From the NCBI GenBank assembly GCA_015680685.1, contig MNCI01004648.1:321867-362948 (forward strand): a stretch of DNA of 41,082 nt, read 5' to 3'. Source of the DNA: Gnetum montanum (lineage: Eukaryota; Streptophyta; Gnetopsida; Gnetales; Gnetaceae). Position numbers and translations under genes: made by a program. Below are positions 9,556 through 20,430 of this stretch, piece after piece (the first letter of the stretch is position 1; each line of letters starts with the position of its first letter). Below the pieces are notes generated by a model. It did not search any database and was not told the DNA's origin. It saw only the letters and a program-made list of their open reading frames with translations.

Positions 9556-12385
9556 ATGGCCCCAAAAAGAGGAGATTGAGTAGGACCTTTGTAAGGAGTA
9601 TCTAAATTCTTAAGAGGAGGTAGAGGCTAGGGACCTCATGTAGAACATGTAGAGTAGGAAGCACACTCATTCAACATTCATCAGGAAACCCCTGTGACAG
9701 TGCAATTTGGCCACATGGAAGGTGTAGAATTTAGAGCCCCAAAACTAGGGTAATATCTCACATTGTCCCCAGAATGTCTCCAAGCCATTTAGGAGAAGTC
9801 CACCTTCTCAGCTATGATCATGGAGCTCAATTTTGAGCCTTTCACCAAGTTTGCCCTTGAACCAGCGAAGACTCAACTTAAGGCGTCTCCATTGTGGCCC
9901 ATTCTCTTGGAAAGTGGTGATTGGTATTTGGGTGAGACATACCAATTTTGGCATGGTAAGGAATAAGGCACCATTGCCAATGTAGGTGGCATTCTCATTG
10001 ATTTCTTTGCAAGGGCCATTACAAAGGTCTTGAATCTTCCAAATGAAAGACTAAAGGTTGCTCATCTATCCACTCACTTGAATGCAGACACAAGAAAGTT
10101 ATGGTTGAAATGGGCTTATGACAAAGAAAATAAAGCTTATGGAGAATTGACCTTGGAAGAGAGGATTTACTTCAAGATTGACACTTATCACATTTTCTCC
10201 ACCAAAGGCTTAAACAAACTATCTACTTATGTGATGCATGGTAGTGCAATTTTGATGAAAAATTTTAATGCAAATTTTCCCCATTTATATTTGATGGAAA
10301 TACTAAGGTGATTCAAAAAAAGAAAGATAGGAAAGCTTGCCTTGCCTTTCCCTTGTCTCATTAGGAAGTTATGCAGACATGCTAGAATTTTGGACTATAT
10401 GAATGATGTTCTTAGAAAAGCCCAAAATGCTTTGTATGCTAGACTATTTAAATTATCGGTGCCAAGAAAAGATGTTGGTGAGCAATTAGAGTAAGAAGAA
10501 GAATGAATGATTAGGCCCACTATGCCTCAAATGGTAGGGCCTAGCCAACAATAGGAAGTAGAGCCTAGCACACAATCCATAAGCTAGTAAGTCCAATAAT
10601 CATCACCACCACAATAGGACTATCGATCGTCCATCAATTATCTCAAAACCATTACTGAGATAGTCAGTTGGGGGAGTTGTGATGTTGATAATTTATTCAG
10701 GGTCATTGACGATGTCATGCGGCCCATTGTTTTAGCTAACCCCATGAGTGGACACATTTCGTTGATTTCAAGAAGAGAGTCCCAGTGGTCTTAGTAGATC
10801 TTTGGGAATGTTGCATCCTTCCAAGTTAGATTAGAAACTTGTGAAGGTGCCACAGTTGTGGTCATGTAGCATCAAGATGTAGTAGACGCAGTAGAGGTGG
10901 TCATAGACCACATTAAAGAATCTTTTAATGTTCTTGTTGTGCCACTAGCAGATTTTATGGGAGCATGTGATGCTCAAGTTTTGGTCAGTTCCTCAATGAC
11001 TCCTGCAAAACATGAGGATATTTTGGATCACTTTTTGCAAATAAGACAAGTCATGAATTCCTTGTTTGACATCCCTCAAGATGTCACAATAGTACAATCA
11101 GACCTTATTTCAACTAAAGGAAAATTAGTCATGGCTAAAGTTAGGGCTGACCATGTGGAAGCGGAGTTGCAAAGATTGCAAGAAAAGCTCATCACCCTAC
11201 AAGTTGAATGAAGGAATCCTTCCCAATTCATCACAGCTGACCAATTGGATGTTTTCAAAAATGAGCAACTAAATAAATTATTGGAAGAGAATAAAAAGAT
11301 GGCAAGGGAGAAAGAATAGGCTGATTGGGATGCTTCCAAGGCACAAGCTCAAATGTATGCACATGCTAAGGCTCTCAAGGCCCTACTGGAGGAGAATAAA
11401 TAACTTGTTGCTAAAAATATTTAGTTGACAATAATTGAGAAACAGAATAATGTTTTTAAAGAAAGTTTTCAACAGATGTGAGAAAAATTAGTACGAGTTA
11501 ACCAAGATATGAATTGATTGGCTAAGAAAAATAGAACCCTTTCTATGAAAGAGGCTCGTGCCATCTGTCAAAAGATGACAATAGAGATTAGTGCATGGAA
11601 GAATGAGGCTAAGAAGCATGCGAAGTTGAAAGAGCACTTTTGTGATCAGGTGGGGATGTACAAAGAAATAATTGAAAAGGAGATCTATATGGATAAGACT
11701 CACATTAACTCTTTTAGTGCTCAACACACTAATTGGCAAGCCATATTGGATACATATGCCTNATTTTAGTGCTCAACACACTAATTGGCAAGCCATATTG
11801 GATACGTATGCCTTCATCCACCAAGCAGAACTAAAAAGCTGGGACCTACAGATTCAAGACTTAACGGAGTACATGGAGTTAGCAAATCTATGATATGCCA
11901 ACTTAGCTATATTAATGACAGGGTGCCTGAGAAATGAGCTTGAGAAATAGGTAGTCACCACTTATGCTAAGTATGAGATAGAGTTTGCTGAACATAAGAA
12001 AACATTGCAAAAATTTGAAGTTGCAAACTCTAAATTAGAAGTGGTCATAGCAAGCTACCATGATCAAAGAGATGTAGCAGCAAATTTGGCTCAATGGCTA
12101 ATAGATTACCATGAATTACAAGATAAAGCTAGAGCCTATGAAGAGGAACAATGATAGTTTGCTACATGGTATGTCAAAGCAAACCAGATGTTTCCACAGC
12201 TGCCATGTTTGTGGGAGGTGCCAACTCCATCAAACATTGGGACATTAGCATGCATTGTGCATGATCCTTAGATGGAAGAAGAGAAACTACGGGCACTCCT
12301 CACATGTCAGTAATCTTATAAGCCTATAGTACTAGACAAAGGTAAAGCACCAATGGAGGAGCCACCACATTTAGGAACCACATGA
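9556..12385 (+). pseudogene. ORF2: long unidentified protein with coiled-coil C-terminal half
   Basis: From an ATG at 9556 (MAPKRGD) one frame continues to TGA at 12383-12385, 925 codons after discounting a 52-bp artefact at 11712-11763. It has roughly 29 in-frame stops but no genuine frameshift that I can see. The N-terminal third is globular-looking (for example LWPILLESGDWYLGETYQFW, then LNLPNERLKVAHLSTHLN and LEERIYFKIDTYHIFSTKGL, about 9900-10210). The middle is acidic and polar. From about 10890 to 12150 it is rich in Lys, Glu, Gln, Ala and Leu with heptad-like spacing (AELQRLQEKLITLQVE, LDVFKNEQLNKLLEENKKMA), suggesting a long coiled coil. It ends GKAPMEEPPHLGTT. Function is unknown. 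By position it could be a counterpart of the env-like ORF found 3' of pol in Athila-type elements, with pol deleted, or a captured gene. No membrane segment was noticed. Confidence 0.65.
11712..11813. other. Probable assembly join: 50-bp direct copies flanking a single N
   Basis: Positions 11712-11761 and 11764-11813 are the same 50 bp with one mismatch (ACAT versus ACGT), separated by N at 11762 and one base. The 52-bp offset shifts ORF2 by one base, and removing it restores the frame on both sides. This is best explained as two contig ends that overlap but were joined with an N instead of being merged. It is not a biological duplication. Confidence 0.85.
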
Positions 12386-12553
12386 GTTTCAACATTTTAT
12401 ATTTTGTGTTTTGTGTTCAAGTTTTGTATTTCCTATACTGTGACATGGTTAGTCAGTAGTAGTCAATAATCCCATACCTTCATAATGTTTTGTAAGGGGC
12501 TTGTTTCTTATTATATTAACTCAAGGATGAATTTTTATTCAGTCGTGGGGATA

Positions 12554-13356
12554 TGATGTATCACAATTTGCTAGGCCTTGATATCAGGTATGCGACACGT
12601 GGCCTAGATACGATATCGTAAACGTGATATCATGATTCCTATGTTAGCCTATAAATACAGTACTTAGGTGCATAGTTGATAGTTTTTAGTGAAGTTCTTT
12701 TCTTTCTAGTTCTTTTGGTAGTTTAGTTTTTAGTTTCTTTCTTTCAAGATAGTTATTCCCAGTGCATGCCCATAGTGTGACGCTTGTAATTGCACGACAC
12801 CTTTGTTCAAGTGTGATGTACTTGGACACGCGCATGACTGGCAGTAAATATTGAGATTACTTTCATCATTGCAACATTCACTTAGATTAAATTTTGTTAT
12901 TTTAATTATTTAATGCCTTATTTAGTTAATAGTTCGATTTATTATTATTTACTTTTCCTATCATTAAGCGGAATGTGTACGCCTTAATCATGAGCATTTA
13001 AGTGCGAATACTTGGCAAACCTAGCAGTAATTCCATGAAGTCTAAGAAGTGTACAAACGGTTAAGGATAGATACCATTGCCATAGGCTAATTTAGGTTTT
13101 GCTTCCATTATTAGTTTAATTAATTTATCTTTTCTATTATAAGGAGTAATGTAGAATTAGGATAACATCATATGTCTCACTCTGGACTAAACCATATGTG
13201 ACAAAGCTACTACTAGTGTAGGTGGGAAGATAGCGAACTATGATCAACGTATAATTGTTTAGGTGCCACAACTAGTCCATCTGCAAAGTTTGACTGGATC
13301 ATGCGTACATGCTCGTATTCATATGGTTGAGTGTAGGGGTACCTCACTACTCATCA
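12554..13356 (+). repeat. 3' LTR of the 4211-13356 element
   Basis: It starts TGATG after the purine tract GTCGTGGGGATA and ends CTCATCA. It carries TATAAATA at 12650-12657 and the same 3' block as the other LTRs (GTGCCACAACTAGTCC ... TATGGTTGAGTGTAGGGG ... CTCATCA). Compared with the 5' LTR it shows many transitions, a short indel before the first CTTTTC block and another near 12730. Confidence 0.9.
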
Positions 13357-13439
13357 CTTGGTACCTATACCAATCATAGCAACAAAAGTATAATTAGTAA
13401 TCAACACAACTAAATTGCAAACTGAACTAAAATAAAACA

Positions 13440-14290
13440 TAAAAAAAATTTACAAACAAACTTGGGAATATTCTACAGAAATATATTTTGTAGGGAAGCT
13501 CTGAAGACCAACCTCTAGATAATAGAGAATTTGGTTTTTGGTCATGTGGGCCCAATCCACTTCCTTGAGGTTAACACCTATTAAGATGTTGCTCTCATTG
13601 ACATTAGTTCATATGGGTGGCACTCATGAAAATGTAGTGATGGTCACCTCCCCAAAAGTGTTAGTGACTTGAGGAGTTGGAGAATCAATTACCACCAAAG
13701 AGCCTTCAAATAGCTGGAAGGTATCTCCAATATTGATTCCCCTCATGAACAACCTTAACTTGCATCACTCTATGGACTTATCCTATAGCCACTTGAGGTA
13801 GCTTTCCCATTGAGCCTTGTACTTCTTCTTGTGATCTTTTTGTGCCCAGCCCCACTCAAGGACCCAAGCACAATAGTCCCTTCACTTCTTGGCTTTGCTA
13901 GTCGACAAGTCCAGATATAGCTTTTATTCCATAAAGCTCTTAGCAAGGGCAACCTTGCCATAGATGGCACTCTAATACCATGACCATTCGAGCACCTTAG
14001 TTAGCAAGGAGTCCTTGTTAGCCACTTGGGCTTCCACAAACTCCTTATGATCCTTGAGATCTTTAATCTCCTTAGCCTACTTCTTATTTTCTCTTTCCAA
14101 TGGTACAACTCATTCCAATATGAAGTTATTGGAATGTTGGTGTTCCCATGAGGTTCTAGCACATGAGAGTGCACATTTAGTGACACTTTCATATAACCTT
14201 CATGGAACATTTTCTACTTTGGGTGGTAAGCTAGGTAGTTTATTAATTTCAACAACACATTTGAAATTCCATCCAACCTTGGACACTGCA
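13440..14290 (-). pseudogene. Decayed ORF2-like frame on the minus strand
   Basis: Reading leftwards from about 14290, one frame runs about 280 codons with stops only at places where Gln or Arg codons would be plausible. It begins VVEINKLPSLPPKVENVP, then AKEIKDLKDHKEFVEAQVAN, and a Lys/Trp-rich stretch (WAQKDHKKKYKAQWESYLKW). It then has a less charged part (INIGDTFQLFEGSLVVIDSP, VNLKEVDWAHMTKNQILYY). Composition (helical, charged, coiled-coil-like, then a tail) resembles ORF2 of the neighbouring LTR element but I cannot align them residue by residue. It lies directly beside the right end of that element, on the opposite strand, so it probably belongs to the older element that received the insertion. 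Function is unknown. Confidence 0.45.
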
Positions 14291-14567
14291 AATGATACAA
14301 GGGTGAACACATAAAACTAGTAAACAATGAATAATAGGATGACCATTAAAATCTTATATGACCATAACAAAAATTTAACAATTGTTAAAAAATCAAAAAA
14401 TTACAGCCATAATGTCAACATTTTCATACTAAACCAAACAACAAAATTCATAGTTCTCAACCCTTTAAACCAAAGCAAAATTTTATCAAAAATTAAACAA
14501 AAAGACTCAAATAGTCCATTAACACCAATTGTAATCTCATGGTGAAAATATACATAAAAATCACAAA

Positions 14568-14572
<5 letters not shown>

Positions 14573-14598
<26 letters not shown>
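14573..14598. repeat. (TA)n microsatellite
   Basis: A perfect run of 13 TA units in AT-rich non-coding DNA. Confidence 0.9.
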
Positions 14599-14605
<7 letters not shown>

Positions 14606-15256
14606 AATAATGAGAATTAGCTTATACTAAAATATAACCCATAACCATAGTTGCAAAATTCCAACTTCAATTTGAGAAAATTTTGACTAGGAATCCTAGT
14701 TTACAATGAAATTAGTTGTAGTGAGGACTCTAGGGAGACTAGTTAAAAATTTTGAAACACTCTAATAGCTATAGGGAACCAAAATATAACATGTAAATGA
14801 CCTTAGGGAATTTTAACATTGCCATAAAAAAAACTAAAAATAGGCCAATACTACCTGTACAAGATTGGGAAGGTTTGCAATTTCAATTGTTGAAACTGCA
14901 ACTGTATAGGTTATTTTACATGTGTAAGAAATGATAAATTTTTACCAAATTTTTTTCTAAGACTAGGCATTGCACATACATGAAATTCAACAAAAATTTA
15001 ACATCAACATTGTAATTTCAAGCTTAGAAAAAATTCATAAGACAACCTAAAATCATTTCAAAATTTTACATAAAAAATAGTTTGCAAGAAAACGGATGTA
15101 GTGAGAGCCTTCAAAAAAGTATGAAATTTTTTTACAAAATTTCAAAACTAATGCCAAACCCTCCCAAATGGCTTAGAGCATCCCTAGAAAGCTAGGACGT
15201 TGGTAGAGAAAAATTTTTCAAGTGTCAACGCTACCTAGTTTCAGAGGGGTAAAATG

Positions 15257-15276
15257 TATATATATATATATATATA
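15257..15276. repeat. (TA)n microsatellite
   Basis: A perfect run of about 10 TA units in AT-rich non-coding DNA. Confidence 0.9.
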
Positions 15277-16319
15277 AACCACAGTGCATTAACTTATAGA
15301 AAAATTCATTAAAAAGTAACCTTAAGTTAGAAATTAATGGTTCAACCACTAGTTTGACTAGAAAATAGCAAACAATAACCCCATGGCCTAAAAAACCAAA
15401 ATTTCTATGTCATTTTCTTACAAAAAAAAAATAAAATAGAAAAGTAGTGTTGCTTTTTTAGCAGAAACATCAAAAAATACATAAAACAAGGTAAAAAAAA
15501 AATTCATAACTTAATATAGGTAGGTCCTAAGACCAAAACATGTATTATAGACATGATCACAAACCAAACACAACACCCAAATCATTCAGAATCAAAATTC
15601 ATTTAACATATAAGCCTTTCCAAGAGAAAATGCCTAGGTTTTAGGCCAAAATTCAAAAAAAATGGCTAGGAATGGTGTACTTGGTAATCATTGTGGATGA
15701 ACCCTCTCTAAGTAGAGACCATGGTGGGTTGGAGAGTTCCTTGGTAGCAACATCTGCCTCCTCCAGGTCTAGGGTTTTACCTACAAATGCTCTCCTCTTA
15801 GACATATTAGACGGGTTGATGCAAAGCCTTTAATTCTCCTTCATTCCTTGTAGCTATGTTGATTCTTGATGAACCTAGGAAAAATTAAGCTGGGGGTGGA
15901 TGGGATTAAAGCAAAAATCAATGTAGAATATTTGATGCTATGTGTTGCCTATAGAAGATGGGTTAAGAAAGTTAATTTTTGGAAAATTGTATTGTGGGAA
16001 TTATTCCCAAACTTATGCATTGATGATCTACACACCTTTCTCAAAACACACACACAACTCCCACATAACTCCATGTCCATAATTGAAAAGAGGAAATAAT
16101 GCTAGGTTAGTGGAAAAATTAATGTATTTTAACAATTCAAATTTAGGTGGGTCCCAATAGGTGCCTCCCAGATAAACTAGTAAAAATCCTAATACACTAG
16201 GATTTGGGCATTTTTACAAGAACTACCATGGGGTTAATTTCCTAAAAAGCCTTAGAATGGATTCCAAGCCTTAATTACTACCAAACTCACCTTCCAACCA
16301 CCCATCCTTAATGTGTTGA

Positions 16320-17860
16320 AGCCAGTAAACCCTCATGCAAAACTAGAAACTAGATGTTCACACTGGAAGATACCAAGCATTGAAGGAAGCCAAAACTCAT
16401 AATAAAACAAGCTATTTTGGGCAACTACACTAGCCAAGAGTCCAACTACATTGGTCAACATAGTTCTAAGGGGGATGGGAATTCCCAACATCAACCAAGC
16501 TTTTAGTTGACTTCAAAATGACCACACGAAGTCCCAAACCCTAGCTGGAGTCTTTGATAGCTCTGGAACCTCCTAAAACCCATCAAAAAATGCTAAAAAT
16601 CATTTTTAGATGAACTATGATGGGGGGCACCAGAGCTACACTAGCTAGCATATCCCTAGCATAGTTTACTAGGGTTTGACCATCAAATACCTTAAGTAAC
16701 CTTCAAATTGAAGTTTCTTAACCTTTACATCTCCCTGGAGTCTTTGATAATCCTGATATGTCAAAAAACTAAGCATGAAAAATTTAAACCTCACACCAAC
16801 CTTGGAACTACACTTACCCCCTAGCTATGCTTGCCATCATAGTCCCAATGTAGTTACCTTTAAAAAAATTCAAAAATAGATCATTAACATGTTAAACTGA
16901 CCCTTTCATGCATCATCCTAACTCTAGAACCCTACTAAAGTCTTCAAAGACCATAAAACCCTAGAAATTGAGTTGAAAATGGCCAAAACTCGTCATATTC
17001 CATACATCCACATAGGGACTATGCTAGCCAATGTAGTCCAAAGGGGATGGCTATATCAAGGCTCAAATGACCTCTAGAATTGACAATTTTAAGCCTAAAA
17101 CCTTGGCCATGGGCATTAGGGACTCTAAGAACTCAAAAAATTGGTCCATTTACCACCAAAACTCATCAAAAATGAAGATTCAAGTGCAACTCCACTAGGG
17201 AAGGATAGAGCCAGGTTGGCCAAAATGGCTCCTATGTTGTTGTTGTTCTAGGATGATTTTACTAGCACCACAACACTTCAAATGGCTTAAAACTTAACCA
17301 AAAAAGTCTAGAACCTTGAAAACCTAAAGCCACTTGAAATTTGAGCCTATCTTAACCATTAAGAGCCAAAATTTTATCAATCCATGTTGAGGCCATTAGG
17401 AATTATGATACCTAGCATAGTTCTAGGGGATGATGCTAAACTTCACTTTCAAAAACCTATTTTAGCCTTTTAATGAATGATTCACAACCTTGATGCCCCT
17501 ATGTTACCCTAGGAAGCTGACGGAGCATAAATTTTGACTTTGAGACATCACAAATCAATTTTTTTATGGAACTATGCTGAAGCCATGTTAGCTAGCATAG
17601 TCTTAGTGTAGTCCTTAGTCCTTGATAGCATTTGTGGCTTCCAAAGGGTAAAATAGATGTCAAAGTTGATCAATATTAACCCCCAATCCACTATGCTGGA
17701 AATATAGACCATTAGCACCCAAAAAATGGCAATAAAAAATCTTGAAACCCACTTTTTGGCAAGAACCATGTTGGAGGCCTATGAGAGCCATTTTGGCCAA
17801 CATAGTCCTAGCGTAGCTCTAGCATAGTTGCAAAAGGGACTTTGTTTTTTCCTTCAAACA
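16320..17860. repeat. Highly diverged repeats of about 200 bp
   Basis: Several phrases recur at roughly 180-220-bp intervals. One is a block of the type CTATGCTAGCCAATGTAGTCC (near 16415, 16640, 16815, 17030, 17400, 17570 and 17790). It is often followed by AGGGGATG and preceded by a run like CCCTAGCTGGAGTCTTTGAT or CCCTGGAGTCTTTGATAA. I read this as an old tandem or segmentally amplified repeat. Related phrases (CTAGTGTAGTTCCCATAAC, GCTAGCATAGTTGG) recur at 20440-20600. No coding potential is seen. The period is estimated by eye. Confidence 0.5.
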
Positions 17861-17929
17861 TCCTCAAAATGACTTCCCTAAGTGCCCAAACTTCCTCATC
17901 AACCCTATAGCCCCACACTATGCCCACTA

Positions 17930-18640
17930 AGGCCTAAAACTAGTAAAATTTGACCTTATTTGACCCATATTGATAATGTTTTACCACAAGTTTTCCACCT
18001 TGACTGGTTTGGCCCTACTCTATTAAGTTTCAACTTATTTTGACCTTGTTTCCCATCATATACCTTTATTGTTAGATCATTTTGTATCATTTGGCCTCAT
18101 TTTCATCACTTTAGCATCATTTTGCCTTGATTTCATCAATGTTTCTATCACTTGGCATCTTTTGACCTTAGTTGACTTGGTTCAACATTCATTAATACCA
18201 CTAGACATCAATATGACTTTTTTTGACCATATATAACTTCATTTGATGGGGTTTGACCATCATTTGGTATGCATTTGTTATCATTTATCATGATTTGGCT
18301 TTATTCCACGTTAATTGGCCTTTTGTTTACCTTATTGACTTTGCCTTCCCTTTTGTGACCTTTGTTGATCATGCTCTAATCTTATTTGATATTATTTGAT
18401 GGTGCTTGATCATCATTAGACCATCATTTTACCTTCATTTGATTTCATTCTACCATCATTTGGCCTTCATTCAATCTTATTTCACATTATTTAGCATATG
18501 TTCCATCCTATTTGTTTTAACCTACCTTGTATAACCTTTGTTGGCCTTGTTTGAACCTTTTTTGATCATTGAAGTAATGTGTTTTAGCTCATACATGCAT
18601 TATTACTAAAGTACTTTGCATCATTTTGGCATCATTTGCT
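17930..18640. repeat. Low-complexity T-rich region with degenerate short repeats
   Basis: The strand shown is dominated by variants of CATTTGACCTT, CATCATTTGGCC and TTTGATCAT every 15-25 bp. This looks like a decayed simple or minisatellite region. There is no reading frame of note. Confidence 0.55.
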
Positions 18641-19058
18641 TATTTTATTACATAGGTGCTACTTGATGTACTTTTGTTGACATGTAGGATTGAGCTAGGA
18701 GGATGAGGAAGGAAATTCGATTGGCCTTAAAACCCAAATGGATCCCTCTAGTGATGTTGTTAGACTAAGTTAACGTTAAAATATTCAAACCTTAAGCCCT
18801 AAAACCATTCTATTGTATAACGATAACACCTTGAAATATCTTGATAGCCATTGATCTTGAAGCTAGAAAAATTACAAAGGGTTCCCTTAGTTGAAATTCC
18901 AATTTAAATCATGATGGTAAAGAGAAAACACATTAAACCAAGTTCTTCATTAGAAGTTAAGCCTACTGAAAACATCATCAACCTTGCAAGGAAAAATTGA
19001 AGCCATCACTTAAGCATGATTACGTCTAACACTCACATGTTTGCTTGTAGTGTTGTTT

Positions 19059-19134
19059 ACCATTGTTGATAGGTTGCAATGAATGAACAATGTTGTACCA
19101 TTGTTGATAGGTTGCAATGAATGAACAATGTTGA
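19059..19134. repeat. 38-bp perfect tandem duplication
   Basis: ACCATTGTTGATAGGTTGCA plus 18 further bases occurs at 19059-19096 and again at 19097-19134, identical except possibly for the last base. The lack of divergence suggests a recent slippage event. Confidence 0.9.
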
Positions 19135-19170
19135 TGAGTATGATGATCTATAGCAAGCGAGCTTGCATGA

Positions 19171-19194
19171 TCTCTCTCTCTCTCTCTCTCTCTC
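19171..19194. repeat. (TC)n microsatellite
   Basis: A run of 12 TC units. It creates low-complexity Arg-Glu frames on the opposite strand that are not genes. Confidence 0.95.
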
Positions 19195-20430
19195 CTTATT
19201 TGGAACAATTAATGAATTGCAGAACATTGTAAGTTTGATGCACATTGTACAAATCCCTCTATGTTGTAACAATGGTGACCGATTATGACCTAGTTTGCTA
19301 GTTGTCTCATGTGGCCTTATGCATTATCTTGTAACAACATGTTTTCTTGTCCTCGTGGAGTTGTGCTTATAGGATGAAGCTTGGGAGTCATTGTGAAGGT
19401 GGAACTCACCATAGGAGCAAGTTACTATGTAACCTTGATAAGTGAAATATGAAGGGCTTGTTCTACTATACCAAAAGTGCTTGTTTCACATCATTTCCAT
19501 TACCCCTCCTTGGGCCCAACCTTGTAGCCTAATTATACTTGACAAATGTTTGATACTCATGCATTGTGGCCATGTGACATTTTCTTCATCATGCTCCACC
19601 ATCAAGTCTGTTGAATGTAACACATCTCCTTCAATGGGAAAACCAAATCAAAATTTACCTTGGTAATCAAACACAATGAAGGTTTCACCTTGAAGAAAGG
19701 TTGATGAAGACTAAAAGATAAACCAATGGTTCCAAACATACAAAAGAAGGAGCCTAATGGCCAAATAAACCTTAGAGTAGAGTATGGTTCCTCAAAAACA
19801 TTACCAAGTGATTGACACATTGAAGCATGAAGTATGAAGACCACTTTAATTAGTTAAGATTTCATTACCATAACACAACCATGATGTCAAAATTTGGAAC
19901 TCATTGTTAACCTTGTGACCATTTCCTTGTAATCAAATATAGCCTTTACCCTCTATAATTTTATCATAACATCATCTCATCATCCCAAGTACTTTTTGAC
20001 ATGGTTTAATAGCAATGTAATTGAGCATGGAAAGAAAATATTGGTGATTAACCTACTCTTTGTTGATGTATCTTGGATCAACCCTCCAAACATTAAGAGT
20101 GACCAATGAAACACCACCAAGAAAATTCATGTTGCAACCCTTTAACATTGTAACCTTCACCCTTAAATTTGAGGTTGGAATTTCATTGTAAAATATGAGG
20201 TTTATAGGACATGGGATGCAATCTCACATACTTAGACTTTTAGGGCTGAAAAATGCCTCATAAGTTGTTGTAGCCTTAATTCCTAGGTGGAAAAAGTCAT
20301 ATCATGTTTATATTTGGGCTTGGGAAGGCTGAAAATGCCTTAGCAACTGCCAAATTTGGTGTTTTCATGGTTTTTATATGGATAATGGCCATAACTATGC
20401 TAGAACCACCTAGACTTAGCACTAGCATTG

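Larger units (their letters stand above)
4211..13356 (+). mobile_element. Near-complete non-autonomous LTR retrotransposon (Athila/Tat-type PBS), 9.1 kb
   Basis: The element has two direct LTRs (4211-4992 and 12554-13356). Flanking 5-bp target duplications are CATGG (4206-4210) and CTTGG (13357-13361), with one mismatch. A tRNA-Asp-type primer-binding site sits at 4994-5012, and a purine-rich tract (GTGGGGA) lies just before the 3' LTR. The inside carries a Gag-like ORF1 (about 5010-7619), a 1.9-kb non-coding spacer, and an unidentified ORF2 (9556-12385). I see no reverse transcriptase, RNase H or integrase motif in any frame, so it would depend on a partner for copying. The PBS type is established for Athila/Calypso/Cyclops-type Ty3/gypsy elements. 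The LTRs differ by many transitions and several indels, so insertion is old. The copy sits inside an older minus-strand element. Confidence 0.85.
14300..16230. other. AT-rich non-coding stretch with two (TA)n runs
   Basis: No gene is recognised. The stretch holds (TA)n runs at 14573-14598 and 15257-15276 and many A-rich segments. A 77-codon frame at 15866-16099 (+) has no recognisable family and may be chance. Confidence 0.45.
18641..20430. other. Non-coding stretch, no gene recognised
   Basis: Apart from a 38-bp duplication and a (TC)n run near 19059-19194, I see no gene. Short frames at 19442-19666 (+) and 19602-19844 (-) overlap on opposite strands and match no family I know. Confidence 0.4.

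Noticed and set aside
11672-11893. A 73-codon frame as a separate gene
   Set aside because: It is ORF2 shifted by the 52-bp join artefact.
19026-19272. Arg-Glu-rich minus-strand frames
   Set aside because: They are produced by the (TC)n run and the 38-bp duplication.
19442-19844. Coding exon in the 19.4-19.8 kb stretch
   Set aside because: Frames on both strands overlap and neither shows a motif that I can name.
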